Shown here: one piece after another, positions 11,001 through 23,700 of the stretch
How positions within the stretch are numbered: the first letter of the stretch is position 1
Layout: each line of letters begins with the position of its first letter
Assembly (NCBI GenBank): GCA_940671915.1
Contig: CALNVZ010003433.1
Location: 29,116,731 to 29,180,730 of the forward strand
Reading direction: 5' to 3'
From: Paracentrotus lividus
Lineage: Eukaryota; Echinodermata; Echinoidea; Camarodonta; Echinidae
Length of the DNA: 64,000 nt
Notes under the pieces: generated by a model
The model's database searches: none
What the model was told of the DNA's origin: nothing
Seen by the model: only the letters and a program-made list of their open reading frames with translations
Program-made: the position numbers and the translations under genes

Positions 11001-14000
11001 TATTCATACAATATCACAAAACAACTTCTCGGCAGGTATAAATGTACATAAATGAACACGCAATTAACAAACAAAATATCCTTCCAAATCAGAAACGAAC
11101 TAACTGGCATTTAAAACGTAGACACAATACTGGACTTTTAAATTGACTAGAACCGGAAAATGCTTTTTAATGTCACAATAGCCCATTCTATATTAATTAA
11201 ATCTACTTTGAATGCAAAAAACATCATTTTGGATCGCGATTTTGTATTCGATTACTTGAAACGATACCAAAGGATTGAAATTTAAATATCCAGGTAATGC
11301 CTGATTGTCTGAAAAAAAAGCCGGAAAAGCATCCTAAATAATAGGCTGGCCTGACATGGCCAAATCGGAAAAATGACCAAAAAAAAAAAACGAAGCCAAA
11401 CAAGAGTTCCGCTACCGAGCCCAAAGGCACTTGACCAAAACATATATACTAAGCATTATTGCAATACAAACAATATAGTAAACTGTACGCTAGCCAATCT
11501 ATAGGCGACTAACAATTATTTCCCTTCACAATCGAAGGAAGAATGAAAACAATAAACAGAGACGAGCTATTGATTATGCATATGTGGGACTACCAAATAC
11601 TTAGAATATGAATCGCATTGTGTACTTTGAAATTGGTTGAGATAGAAAAACGAATCATAGGTGGCAAACCTATCGATAACTGTATAATATAATAACTAAG
11701 GCACACAGCACAAAATAATGATGGTCTAATAGAATAAGAAAAAAAACTTCGTAAATTCTTGGGAGAATCAAAAGAAAATTACGCAAATTACACTCAAAAT
11801 CAATTAATCTACTTATTACCGTCGGGTAAGATTCTGTTTCTGGAACCCAGTTTGATTTGTAAGTATTGATTCTCTGCCAAAAGATAAAATCTAAAACTCA
11901 TATTGTGTATTCTAGGGTCAAAGATCATGCTACCCTATTTCAATAGAGTATGACACTTATATCAGTTGAAAATCTCACAGTCTACCCTGTTAATGGGGGG
12001 GAAAACAATGTTTTCNNNNNNNNNNNNNNNNNNNNNNNNNTCCTATGATGTGGCATCTCCTATCTTTTAGCCTTGCCAGTACATTCGTCAACATCCGATG
12101 CTATCCAGCTAGGATGTGGTTTACCTCCTATCTTTTAGCCTTGCCCGTGACATTCGTCAACATCCGACGCTATCCAGCTAGGATGTGGCATACCTCCTAT
12201 CTTTTAACCTTGCCAAAGACATCCGTCAACATCTAACGCTATTAAAGCTGCTAGGATGTGTCAATTCTCTTATTTTAGCTAAGCTAAGAAGTAACCATAT
12301 TACGTTAACATCAGGAAGCTATCTAGCTAAGAAGTGGCAGACCTTAACTTTTATTATGATCTGTTAACGTATGAACTAAGTGGGTAGGAAGTACAACCCA
12401 TGTTATTCTTTTCGTATACGTCTTAGTATAAAGTGAGGCATAGTAAGCCTCCTTCTTTCTCCTGGTTCTTCTATCTATCATAAATTCAACAACTTCGAGG
12501 AAAGAATGAATATAATTACGCATTAACAAAATTCTTCCAATCAACTGGCATTAAACGTAGACACAATACTGGACTTTTAAATTGACTAGAACCGAAAATG
12601 CTGTTTTTATTTCTACCTTGAATAAAAACTCTATTTGGATCGTCGATTTTTATCGATTCTGAAATCAAATGTTTAAAAGTACTTTGTTCTGAAAATAAAA
12701 GGGGCCAATATGGCGCTGACGGCCAAACGGAACGACAAGAGTTCCTACCGCTGAACAAACTTTCACATGATTCAAACTTGACCTATGCAATCTATAGGGG
12801 ACTAACCAATTATTTCTCCCTTCCAATCAGAGAGAGAAATGCATCCACTTGTGCAGTATGTGGACACCAATACTTAGAATTGAACTTTTTCACTTTGTGG
12901 TTGAGATCATCGGCAAACCTATCAACTGTAAATGGACCCCAAATTGTGTCCATGAACTGAAAAAATTCTTGGGAAACTCCCCAATCATCAAAATCAATAA
13001 TTCTACTTAACCGTCTGCGTAAAGATTCTGTTCTCTAGGAACCCAGTTGATTTGTAAGGTATTTGATTTTCTCTGCAAAAAGTATAAATATCTAAACTCA
13101 TATTGTGTAGGTCAAAGATCATTCTACCCTATTTACAATAGAGATGACACCTTTATTATCAGTGAAAATCTTCACAGTCTTACCCTGTAATTGGGAAAAC
13201 AATGTTTTCAGAGCTAAGCACACCGACTTGAGTTCTCTCCAGGTAGACTCTTTGTGTCTCAATATCCGACCAATTTGGACCATATTTAAACCCGGCTGCC
13301 GCTGATATGAGCCCCACAACCCGTTTGACTAGCATCCGAAAAAATAATAATCTGAGGAATTGTATATCAAAAAAATACGTTCATTGAGTATGTTTAATTT
13401 ATTTTTCCAAAAAATACCTCTTAATGAGTTCATTATCGGAGCTGATATTGTATTTTTTATCCCATGTTCCCTTCGCAGAATTCGTGGTGCATGAACCTAG
13501 TTTTCATTTGACTAATTCGCACCCACAACTGGATACAACGAATTAATCTTCCTGCGATGGCTGCACATCCTACGCGCCGAAACTTGGGCACTTTGACTGA
13601 AACTATTTAAGCATGACTCGACGTCTTTAACTCTTTCTTTCCGTGACCTTAAGGAACCACGTAATGCTGTCCCATGAAAGCCCGAGCCAGTTTTATTTTT
13701 GCACTGGGGCCCATTGTGACTTTCAAATTTGGCACTAGTCCTGCTTTCAAAAGATCTTTCTTTAACTGTTTTGAGAAACAGTTTTACATGAATCTAAAGA
13801 GTTGAGCGACACCAACCATCATCAAATAGAGGACGAGAAAGAAAACCTGAACTTCTCCATGGTTCACAAGGGTTTTAGGCATTTGTGTGAAAACGTATGG
13901 GGGCTGACGACAAGCCAAAGTAGTACTTGAAATGTGAATATTTTCGTAGATATTGTCAATTTCCCAGCTAAATTCCTAAAAAGCGAGTATGTTCTTTATA

Positions 14001-14686
14001 TAATCTCGATGTGATGATAACCAGATTTTTAAATCGAAGGGAAAACATATAGTCCCTTTTTTAAAATACAACAAAGCAGTATTCCAATCCTCAAATTTCG
14101 TTTTCTCTTTTCCATAAGAATTGTTTACGAAACGGAGGTCCAAAATCAATCTCTCTTCCTGAATTCTGAACTGACACCGATAGGGATTAATATTGTAGGG
14201 TATTTCAGAGGATTCGGAAATAAATCTTTCTAAGTAAATCTTCTATTGCTTCTTTACAAAATTCCGAATTGGAAAGAGCTGATTTGTTGTTCTTTAACAT
14301 ATTCGTAGGGGTGTTTTGTAATAAAGGCACTTGTAGCCGTGCTCTTATGATGTCCAAATGCATCTTACAAGCACCAATATGCTTCCAAAATTGACACATG
14401 CCTCAGTCTTCCCTAATTATCGCGGTCTGAAGTACCTTGCTCGTACTAAAATATTCAGAAATAGGAAATCTTGGTCGTACCGTGAACTCGTCTGAAATGG
14501 TTCGTTTGTCTCATCAAACTCCTTAGAATTTGACTCTTCATGGTGATGTGAACAGTCCCAGTGACAAGGACTACATGTAGGTGTAATACTAGTGGTTCAC
14601 TCTCCCATACAGACTGTGGTGTGTCCTTGATTCCGCTGCTTCTCCCTTGAGATGCTGAGGAGATTGGAATATATATTAAAATGTTA

Positions 14687-14724
<38 letters not shown>

Positions 14725-17700
14725 ATAACACACTTGCTTATATCAGTTTGGTATATTATCAAGAAATATGTTCTATTTGTACCGAGGACAGGCTGCCAAC
14801 AAGAATCAACAGCTAAAACTGTATCTTTGAATATAAACTTTAAAGATTATCATCAGGTAAGAGTCATTATCAGATAAATATTAAGAAGCACCATAGTTTA
14901 ATTATTCTGGAAGAATTTTTAAAAAATTTGCAAAGCTACCTCTATCGCTGTTGTGCGGCGAATCTCTGTTGAATTGACTACTGGGCACCTGGGCAGTTTT
15001 CGTCTCCAGTGTCCTTGCTTCCCGCAAGCGAAACATATTCTGTGGATTTCGGCCCTCCACCAAACGACCGCCATGTTGGGTTTACCTGCTGTACTCCTAG
15101 AGGTACGGTCTATATTTTCCGCCAGATGGGCTGAAAAAAATTATCAGAAGCCATGTCGGTAGTAGCGCCCTTCTGTCTTAGGCCCTTACTCTTAGAAATG
15201 GGCTTTGACGGCTTTCTCTTTCTCGAGGCCCTAGCTTGAGCTTGCCTGATTCTTTCTCATCCTCTGAATCGCTGGCTAAATCGTCGCTCCAGATATTCCT
15301 CAACAGCAGACCAACCTATAACATATTTTTATAATTATGAGCATTCGCTGTAATTCGAATTGAAATTCAAATTGATATGCATGCATTTTTACTCACATGT
15401 GTACATATGCCAAATGTGTAATTGTATACTGTGTATACACATAATTACATAATATACATCTTGCATACAAAGCACCTACACGCACCTTCTTGTAGTTTTT
15501 CATGTAAAATTCATACACGATACATATTATTTATTTATTTATTTATGTATTTAAGGAATTCATTCATGAATCTTCTATACGAGAAGACATAAAACAACCT
15601 TTTTTTTTTTTTTTAAGAGTCATTCCTTTCTCCCTTGTCTTTCTTTCGTTATACATTATATAAAGTTTTACTTACCTGCATCTGATTTATCTGCTACCTT
15701 ATGAGTTTGTTGCGTTTCTTTAATCTGCATACACTCTTCGAATTTCTCTAGCGCATCCTGGCTTTTTCGCTCTAAGAGAGGCCACGCCCTTATCCAGCTA
15801 TACTCATGGTGGACGAATTAAGAACAATTGGGCTTGTTTCCTTTAAATTTAAATGAAATATCTGCTGCTCGTTTGAGTTGCGAAAGCTCTTGGGAGGTCG
15901 CCGCTGAGACCCTTGCAGTTCTCTTCTTTTACTTCAGCCAGTGATGTTGTCGAAGTATTCCTTGAACGAGCTGAAGGCTTCTTTGATAGCGGAGGACACG
16001 AGGCTTGGTAAGTCCCGGGTTCCCGCGTGGATGGATTAATCCGTTCCAGAGTACTCGCTTTCTCGCGACATGTTAGAGCGCTGAAAATTATCCGCTCCGG
16101 TCGAAGAGCGTCCGAACTTGATCAAGGAGTCGTTGAACATTCTATGTGCCATCGTCTTGAAGATCTTTTCATGGATTTGCATCACTGCCTGCAAGATCTA
16201 AATCATGCAATCGTTAGCTCTGCTACAATAGAAGAATTATATTTATCTATTATCTCCAGTGAGAAGCAACTAACTTGTCATGATCATCTAATAATTATAA
16301 ACTGTTCCCAAACCAAAGATACTTTTGATAACCAGTTTAAATTTTCAATATAAGGTTTTTGCAGTTGTTTAACACCCACTAAAAAACCCCGCAATAAACA
16401 CGAAATCTCAAAATTTATAATAAACAACATTTTCAAATTAAAGAAATAAATCATCCTGATGCCTCCCATTTATGTAGAGTCCTTTACTTCAAAGTATTTC
16501 TACTGTTGACTTTCCAAGAGTTATGGTTATTATGGAGAATTATTGACATTTTTACACAAAAGTACATTATTCTATAGATATATAAATGAAATATCACAGA
16601 AACTTTTTTAATAAACAGGTTTTATCTCTTTAATTATCTCGGATATGATAACCAGTTGGACGGAATATTTACAGTCAATTATGGATGAGGAGATGTTTAA
16701 TTTGGATACAGTAATTTAAAAATAGAATTATCAATTCAAATTTTGTTTTCTTCTGCATTTTTGGGGAATTGTTCTTAACATCATAAATATTAGTTGTAGA
16801 GATTATTGTCAGTATTTTTGTTTGATATATACTCTATTTGACTTATAATCTCAGCCAGAGAAAACCTATACCTTCAAATACTTTAAAAATATTAAGGTCT
16901 TCATAAGATCACTTTGTATTAATGGGCTGGATGAGTATCATTCCCAAATGTAATTTTTTTCTATCCAGAAACGTTTCCGAGAGCGAGCAGAACCTTGGGT
17001 GGATGAGGACATTTTGGAATCTGACAGTCAAGGAGATAAGATTTATAAGTTCAAGCCAAAGGTATATTAAATATTAATTTTGTTTGATGTACAAGTGATT
17101 TTACAATCAGGAAGATGGAAATATTATAATAATGATATATTTCAGTCATGATTTATATAAAGTTCTGGAGTTTGATGAGAAAAAAAATAGTTAGATTACT
17201 TACCCTTATACAGTCTGTGTCAAAAAAACAAATGGTACAGTCTGGGAAAAAAAATCATTTAGGTGTGAAATCTGTTCAAATAATGTGTGTATGGGGTACC
17301 AAATTAAAGCTAAAGGATTTTCCTTGCTGATGCGCTTTGGTTTGTATAATTTGCTAGTCATATTTCAAAACTACAACACCAAATGTGATGAAGAAATTGC
17401 AGAAGAAAGTCAGATTTTCCTGCTTTATGAAAATACCAAACAATACCAGGTTGTGATTAATCTTCATACTATAAAAAAATGATTTCCACTTGTACCATTT
17501 TATGTGACACAGACTGTAAATCGCCATCCAAGAGAGGTCACTAAAATTCATACCTATTTTCGACCAGAATTGAATAGTTTGTATGGGAATGCTGAAAGCA
17601 TTTTTTTTTTTTAATCAAATTCTGAAATCACGTCAACTGTGTCAAGCCAAGGATGTACCCAAATATGAATTAATAAATTTCTGGGGTTCATTGGAAAACA

Positions 17701-20700
17701 GAACATTGTAATTATTTTTTTTGTGTGTAAAAGAAAACTGTAAAATTAGATGTACTTTGCTTGACCTTTTAATTTTGGTATAAGCTAAAACCATAATATA
17801 CATTATTCCTTGACAGTTTTTGACATTGGCAAATTGATCGCAATACAATTTCAAACATGTTTAAATATAATGTTTTGTGGGGAAATTGCAATGAAACAAA
17901 CTTACTATGTTTTCTGTCTCGATCTTCTGTTGCACAGACGCCTGGTGCAGTTGACATCTTTACTAAATACAATGAGATTGGAGGCCGTGTCAGCAAAGAA
18001 GGCCATGTCCAGGATGGTTTGTACCCCGGAGCCTTCTCCTTCACCCCCTTGCCAAAGAGTCGTCCGACGACAACTGATGACTCTGTATTTCCAGATGTTG
18101 AAGAGAACAGATGTACGGAAATACCAGAGGAGCAAGTCCATGGAACTGTCGAAACTCCGTCCAGTCCAGGTCTTAGACCTTTAAAGTGCCAGGGAGCTGG
18201 AAGTAGTGGAGGACCAATGTTGTTTCAGAAAGGAAATCCTGCACCGACGGGTGGAAATCAGGACAAAGCTCCCTCTGAAAACCTTGAGCTTCAGTCCGTC
18301 ACTGGGTTATCAGACACTTTGTCCTCAATTGGATCTAGGACTTCTTCTGGCAGGTCACGGCTGTCAAGCGGCATAAGCCGTGACGGAAGCATGTCAAGCA
18401 ATCTTACTAGTTCTTCTAGAGCTCCAAAGCCACCAGAATTAGCCAACCTGGATAAAGCAATGAAAAGTAAACCTGTTTCGCCACTTGCTAAGTTAAGCCC
18501 CAGCCAGTTGTCTCATTTGCCATCCATCAGTACTAGTAGGGTATCTTCACCGCTTGCCTCACACTCCAGCAAGGACCTAAAGCTTCCTTCCCTTGGCACA
18601 GACACCAGATGCCACTCTACAGTGTCAGTGGGATCTTCCCAAATGCCTGTTGAGGATTACCAGAACTACTCAACTGTATCACCTGTACCCACCCCTTATC
18701 CTGATCTGGATGATGAGCTGGATTCTAGGAGTTCTTTGGAGTATCAGCAGACTGTTGATAGAGTCCTCAAGAGCAGGGTCGATGTGAATTGCTCTTGGGT
18801 GTCCAATATATTTAGACTTTATGTTTCATCTACGTTCAGTGGTAAGTAATGCATAATACATGTTGAAAAATCTTTCATATTAGATAGTCAAGACTAACAA
18901 TGAGATATTGCATGATGATGTGGCATGCATGATGCAATCAATCTCTTTGTTAACACATTTTTTTTTTTTTTGTAAAACAGTGCTTTTGGCAACACAATAT
19001 TTTTGTTGAGGAACTGATATTTTTGATGATTTATTTTTCTTATTATTTGCATAATGTAGCGTACATGTTCCACAATTGAAGTAGACTCTAATTTAGAGTA
19101 AAGAATTCAAGACGGATTAATTTTCTCGTTTTTTTCTTGATAGATTTTGGAGCTGAGCGTAGTATACTTATTGCCAAGGCATACCCAAGACTGCGAGCAT
19201 TCTGTCGGGAAAGGGGCTTTGAGTTCCAGGTCTGTGACATGAACTGGGGCATAAAGGACTACTCTACTGATGACCATTCTTATGCTAGGAGCTGCATTGA
19301 AGAGCTGAAGGAATGTGAGAGGGTGTCCAAGGGACCTTTCTTTGTGGTAAGAAGAATAGAAGATCATGTTGCAGATAAAAGTAATAATCAAGAACTTTCT
19401 TAGGGTGATCATTGTACCTGGAGGGTGAAAAAAAATTCCCTCACACCTTTCCTTAGAAAAAATGTAGAATAAAGTATTGCCAACGAATAATCTTTCGAAA
19501 AAAATCAAACAGAATTTTATGTTATCACCTTTTTTTTTGGGGGGGGAGGTGTTGGACATGAATAAAAAAATGCTTTAAATCATTTTGATTGATTAGTTAT
19601 TTAATTACCCAATCAAGAAGAGTATATATGTATAATGTCCAATTTATCAGTTACACATCCTTAGTCTGAAGGTTTGGCCATTTGAAGGTTTTACTCTTAA
19701 AAAAATAAATACGATCTGAAAATAACTAAAGAGTTTGTTTAACAAAAAATGAAAAAAAACACTATAAACCCTATTCCACCTCATACTTATAAACATTAAT
19801 TCATTTTAGGAATAATTCTGTGGATCAATGAATTCCTAGTTTATTTTTATTTCGCCTGAATGAAGTTTGGCAGAGACCTAGTAATCGCTTTTCCTGTTAG
19901 TCTGTTAGTCTGTTACGACAATGTTAAAGTTTTTTGTTTTTTGTTTAACTTGCTCTCATGTCTTTATTTCTGCATCACTTTTGTTCACATGTAGTACAGA
20001 TGGGTAATACCAAATATGTGTTGGTAAGGATGATATATGATACCTACAAAGGTTACATCAAAGGCCATCTTGGGGGCAAAAGGTCATATTACGTGTTTTA
20101 TTGATATCAAAATTAGGCGAGACTCGTGGTTCGCAAACCACCTTGGCGGATGAATAAACTTTCAGGTATAAGAAATGTTAGTGTTTGAACTATCGAAATA
20201 CAGAACAACCCTCAATTCCTGAGCAGAATATATTGGCATAAACGTGCCTCTTTTGAACAAAATAAAATTATTTTTACTTGTGTAGACTCTGATGGGGCAA
20301 AAGATGGGCTTTCAAGCCCTTCCTGATTCGTTTCCAGAAGAAGACTTCACAGCACTGGTGTCAGCCATTGAGAAAGAGAAAACCCTTCACTTAGCTACAA
20401 GGAGATTATCAATGTTCCCTACACAAAGGTAAATTATTGAATTCTTGGGTTAATACAGCTCTTTGTCACCCTTTATTTAAGGAAAACATGTTTGATAATC
20501 CAGAACATTTTTTAATTCTTCAAATTTTGTAATATTTTGATCTACTGTCGCAATTTGCAAAAGCTTGAAGATGCAATGTAATTTGATATGCCTTACAAGG
20601 AGACCGTACAAGTTCTCTGGCATTCTTGTCATCTGGACATAAAGACTATGCTTTCTTAAAGATTCCTGAAAGTTCTCGAAATTAGATCTGTTATAAGAAA

Positions 20701-23700
20701 AAGTTCAGGAATCACTAAAGATTATATGTTATAACATACTCTGAAAGACTATGGAAATTACCATGTTTATGCTTAATGCTTGTAAGAAAATGGGTTTGAA
20801 GTAATTCTCTCTTGATTGATCGATTCAAGAATTCTTTATGTTCATGAATTAACTTGGTATTTGGAAAGCTAATACTTTCTAATTTTTTTGGATCAACTAT
20901 GTAAGTGTTTTGACTCTTGGCTTTGTTTCTGGTGAGAAGGGGGATAATTTTTTGTGTGTAACATCGTTCGTCTATGTTGTATGTTTGTATTTTCTCAACA
21001 TAACAGTATTGATGAACAACTGAGCAGTCGCCCAATCACTGTTGAATCGAAGAAGGAAGGAACAAGGTAACACCCCCTTCCCTTTTGAATGATTGTTTTT
21101 AGCCTCGCTATAAAATCCCCCAAATTCCAAAAATTGGAGCCTTGACAAAGATAGATGACATTTTGTTAATGCCTTAAGAATATTTATTGTCTGGTACATT
21201 AAAAGCATGTGTCTTTTTTGTGCTAATTTAGATATTGCTGAAAGAGTTTTATACATAATGATTTGAATTTGTTTCATGATGTTAACATTGTAAAGCATTG
21301 TGTGCAAGGTGGAGGATGTGTCATAATAAAATGTTGAAAGAACTTGTATATGAATATCTAATATTTTATAATGAGAATATGACATTTTGCCTGTGTTTTT
21401 TTATTTTAGTAAATATTATTTGTTGTAGATTTGTTATACTTGTTGCCTAGTGCTTATGTTCAAGCAAACTCAAATGTATGCTAATCATTTGCAAGTTTCA
21501 TTGTATTTAACCTTTGTTATGCCTTTTGATTTGCCAAAATTCTTTTCTCTATTGTGAAATTAACCAAAGTCAGAACTAAGTTTAATATAAGCATCATAAT
21601 GTCTATTTTTTCTCCAGAATTAAGCTCATCAGAGGAACTCGTTTTATTATGTAAAATATCAAAGTTTTTAGTAGAATTCAGCACAGGTGTTACTTTAAAG
21701 AACTTTACTTTAAAGAACCCCCAAACAAACACATGGATATGAGGACTTGTTAGATTTTGCAACATTCATTCAATCTATATTGTCCTTTATATAAATGCAC
21801 ATTCCTCTTATGGTATAAATCTATATCCCATCTTTGGTTTCTTTGGTTGCAATTCTTTTTACATCTGGAGATAATTGCCCCCACTACTCTTTCCAAAGGA
21901 AAGAAAGAAAATGAAAAAAAAACACAACCAATATATCCCTTTGCACTGCTTATTCATTTTTTTTTTGTCAGTCCGGAAGCCATAGAAAGATACAAAATGA
22001 AGTTCAAATGTATGAAGAGAAATGTATGAACATAATATGCATGCATTCTTTTCCTATTCTCACCATCACTACCCATTTCAAATTCAACTCAAACATGCAT
22101 GTGACCCATTTCATTAATACGCATGTGACCCTTGCTTTCTTTTTCACTAATAAGATCAAAGCGTTCTTTCCTAGCTGGTGTCAATCGTGTGATGTTTTCT
22201 ATGAAGGTGTTTGGCGGGCTGGATCGACGGTAAAGCACGTTTGTTTTTGGTTTGATTGATAGTGAGAGGGTCACACCCATTGTTTCAATTTGTGACCTCC
22301 TGGCTCAAGACCAGCAATAAGTCAACATAGTTATTATTTTTTTTTAATGTATTTCCTAAAAATGACGAGTCCACGCTTGTCAAGGATATCAAACACTTGT
22401 ATATAAGTAAACCAAATTTACTACTTATCCTTTAATTTGCAGAAAAGTCCTGCTATTCTTCCATTTGAACTCCTTTTTGTGACATATTGCTGGATTTTTT
22501 TTCAATTGTTCTTTCTGTGACTCACTGCTGATGTTGAGCCATGGTATCACATTTTCCTTTGTTTTGGTGGATGGGAATATATGTTCAATGGATTTATTAT
22601 TGGTCAATTGAGTGAAATTTCGTGTTCATTCACGCATCGTGTAGCATGCTGAATTTACCGCATTTTTTTCTAGGAATTATAATCAAATGAAATAAGTCAA
22701 CACTTAAAAAAAATATGAATGAATAGATTAATAGATAATAAATGTATTGCTTAGTTTTTGAAAAGATTTTGCATCACAATGACTTTTTTATGAATTAGCC
22801 CTTACACATCAAACAACACAAGCATATCGAGGACTTTACATCTCTCAAGTTATCTCATAGATTCATGAGATATGCTTAGTATAGTAAGACGGCTTTAAAA
22901 AGGTGCATCATATTCCACAGGTAGCCAAACAATGTGAGTAAAGTCTGTGACTAATGATATAATTCAATGACTTCTTTCCGAGAGAATTGCCGAGCATATT
23001 GTGTTTGATAGGATAATAGTTTCTTACAAATGGCATAATGTCTGACAATTGGATCTTGTAACTTATATCCTGTCCAATCCAAAACAAGTTATGGGGAAAG
23101 TTTCTACTTACAGTAGATGCATCCCTCATAATACTGTTTATCAAGAAACCTAAATTAAATAGCCATAACATTTATCATGCATGCATGCTTTCATCACTGC
23201 CTCCATGTTTTGTTGCTTACTAACTTTTGCTTGCCTTTGACATTTGTTGCATGCCTCCTCATTCATTGTAGTCGGAATTCAGTATGGCGGTAAGTTGGTG
23301 TTCTTCATGTCATATTCATGTTGAGAGTCCATTTAAATGTTTATATAATTTTTAATGCCCATAAGACAATAAGCTTTATGAACTTAAACTTACAGTAGAT
23401 AATTCACAGTAATTATCATCATTTAGGTGTTCAGCAATGTTGTCAAAGATGTTTAAATAGACAGACCCCTTTTCAAAAACTTAATTTTCTAACAGTAGTT
23501 CTTTACTTCATTACAGAATGCAAGACATAACTGTAGTATCTATCTATTGGTAGTCTGGAGCAAAAATGTAAAAAAAATGGCTCATCATACCTTACTTTCC
23601 TATTGATTTAGATATCCCACCGCTGCCACCATTATTTTTTTGCAACAGAATTCTCTCATTCCCATAAATTATAGATTTAACGCAATTAACGAAGAAATAT

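Larger units (their letters stand above)
10560..13208. other. Near-duplicate sequence on both sides of an assembly gap
   Basis: The sequence at about 10560-12015 recurs, in order, at about 12041-13208. Shared landmarks include TGCTAGGATGTGTCAATTCT (10758 and 12249), GCTATCTAGCTAAG (10830 and 12316), TGGACTTTTAAATTGACTAG (11132 and 12571) and AAAACAATGTTTTC, which ends the left part at 12015 and recurs at 13195-13208. The copies differ mainly by single-base indels. The pattern suggests two error-bearing contig ends covering the same DNA that were scaffolded and not merged. Confidence 0.75.
9140..16250 (-). mobile_element. Decayed DIRS-type tyrosine-recombinase retrotransposon in intron 2
   Basis: The minus strand reads, in order, a gag-like region with a zinc knuckle, reverse transcriptase, RNase H and a tyrosine recombinase. 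That is the arrangement of DIRS/Ngaro-superfamily retroelements, which integrate through a recombinase and not a DDE integrase. Every domain is interrupted by frameshifts or stops, so the copy is dead. It lies antisense in intron 2 of the NWD-like gene and expands that intron to about 8 kb. Terminal repeats could not be placed; the limits given are the outermost recognisable coding remnants. An assembly gap and a probable false duplication lie inside. Confidence 0.8.

Noticed and set aside
16027-16353. Plus-strand 108-codon open frame
   Set aside because: It is antisense to the gag-like part of the DIRS remnant and shows no domain or splice context of its own.
19107-19559. Minus-strand 150-codon open frame
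   Set aside because: Lies opposite exon 5 of the NWD-like gene, whose plus frame has a clear family match.
21972-22025. A further NWD exon after the TTTTTTTGTCAG acceptor
   Set aside because: The frame closes at a TGA within 20 codons. The nearest donor (GTATGA) would leave phase 1, which does not fit the next exon (phase 2).
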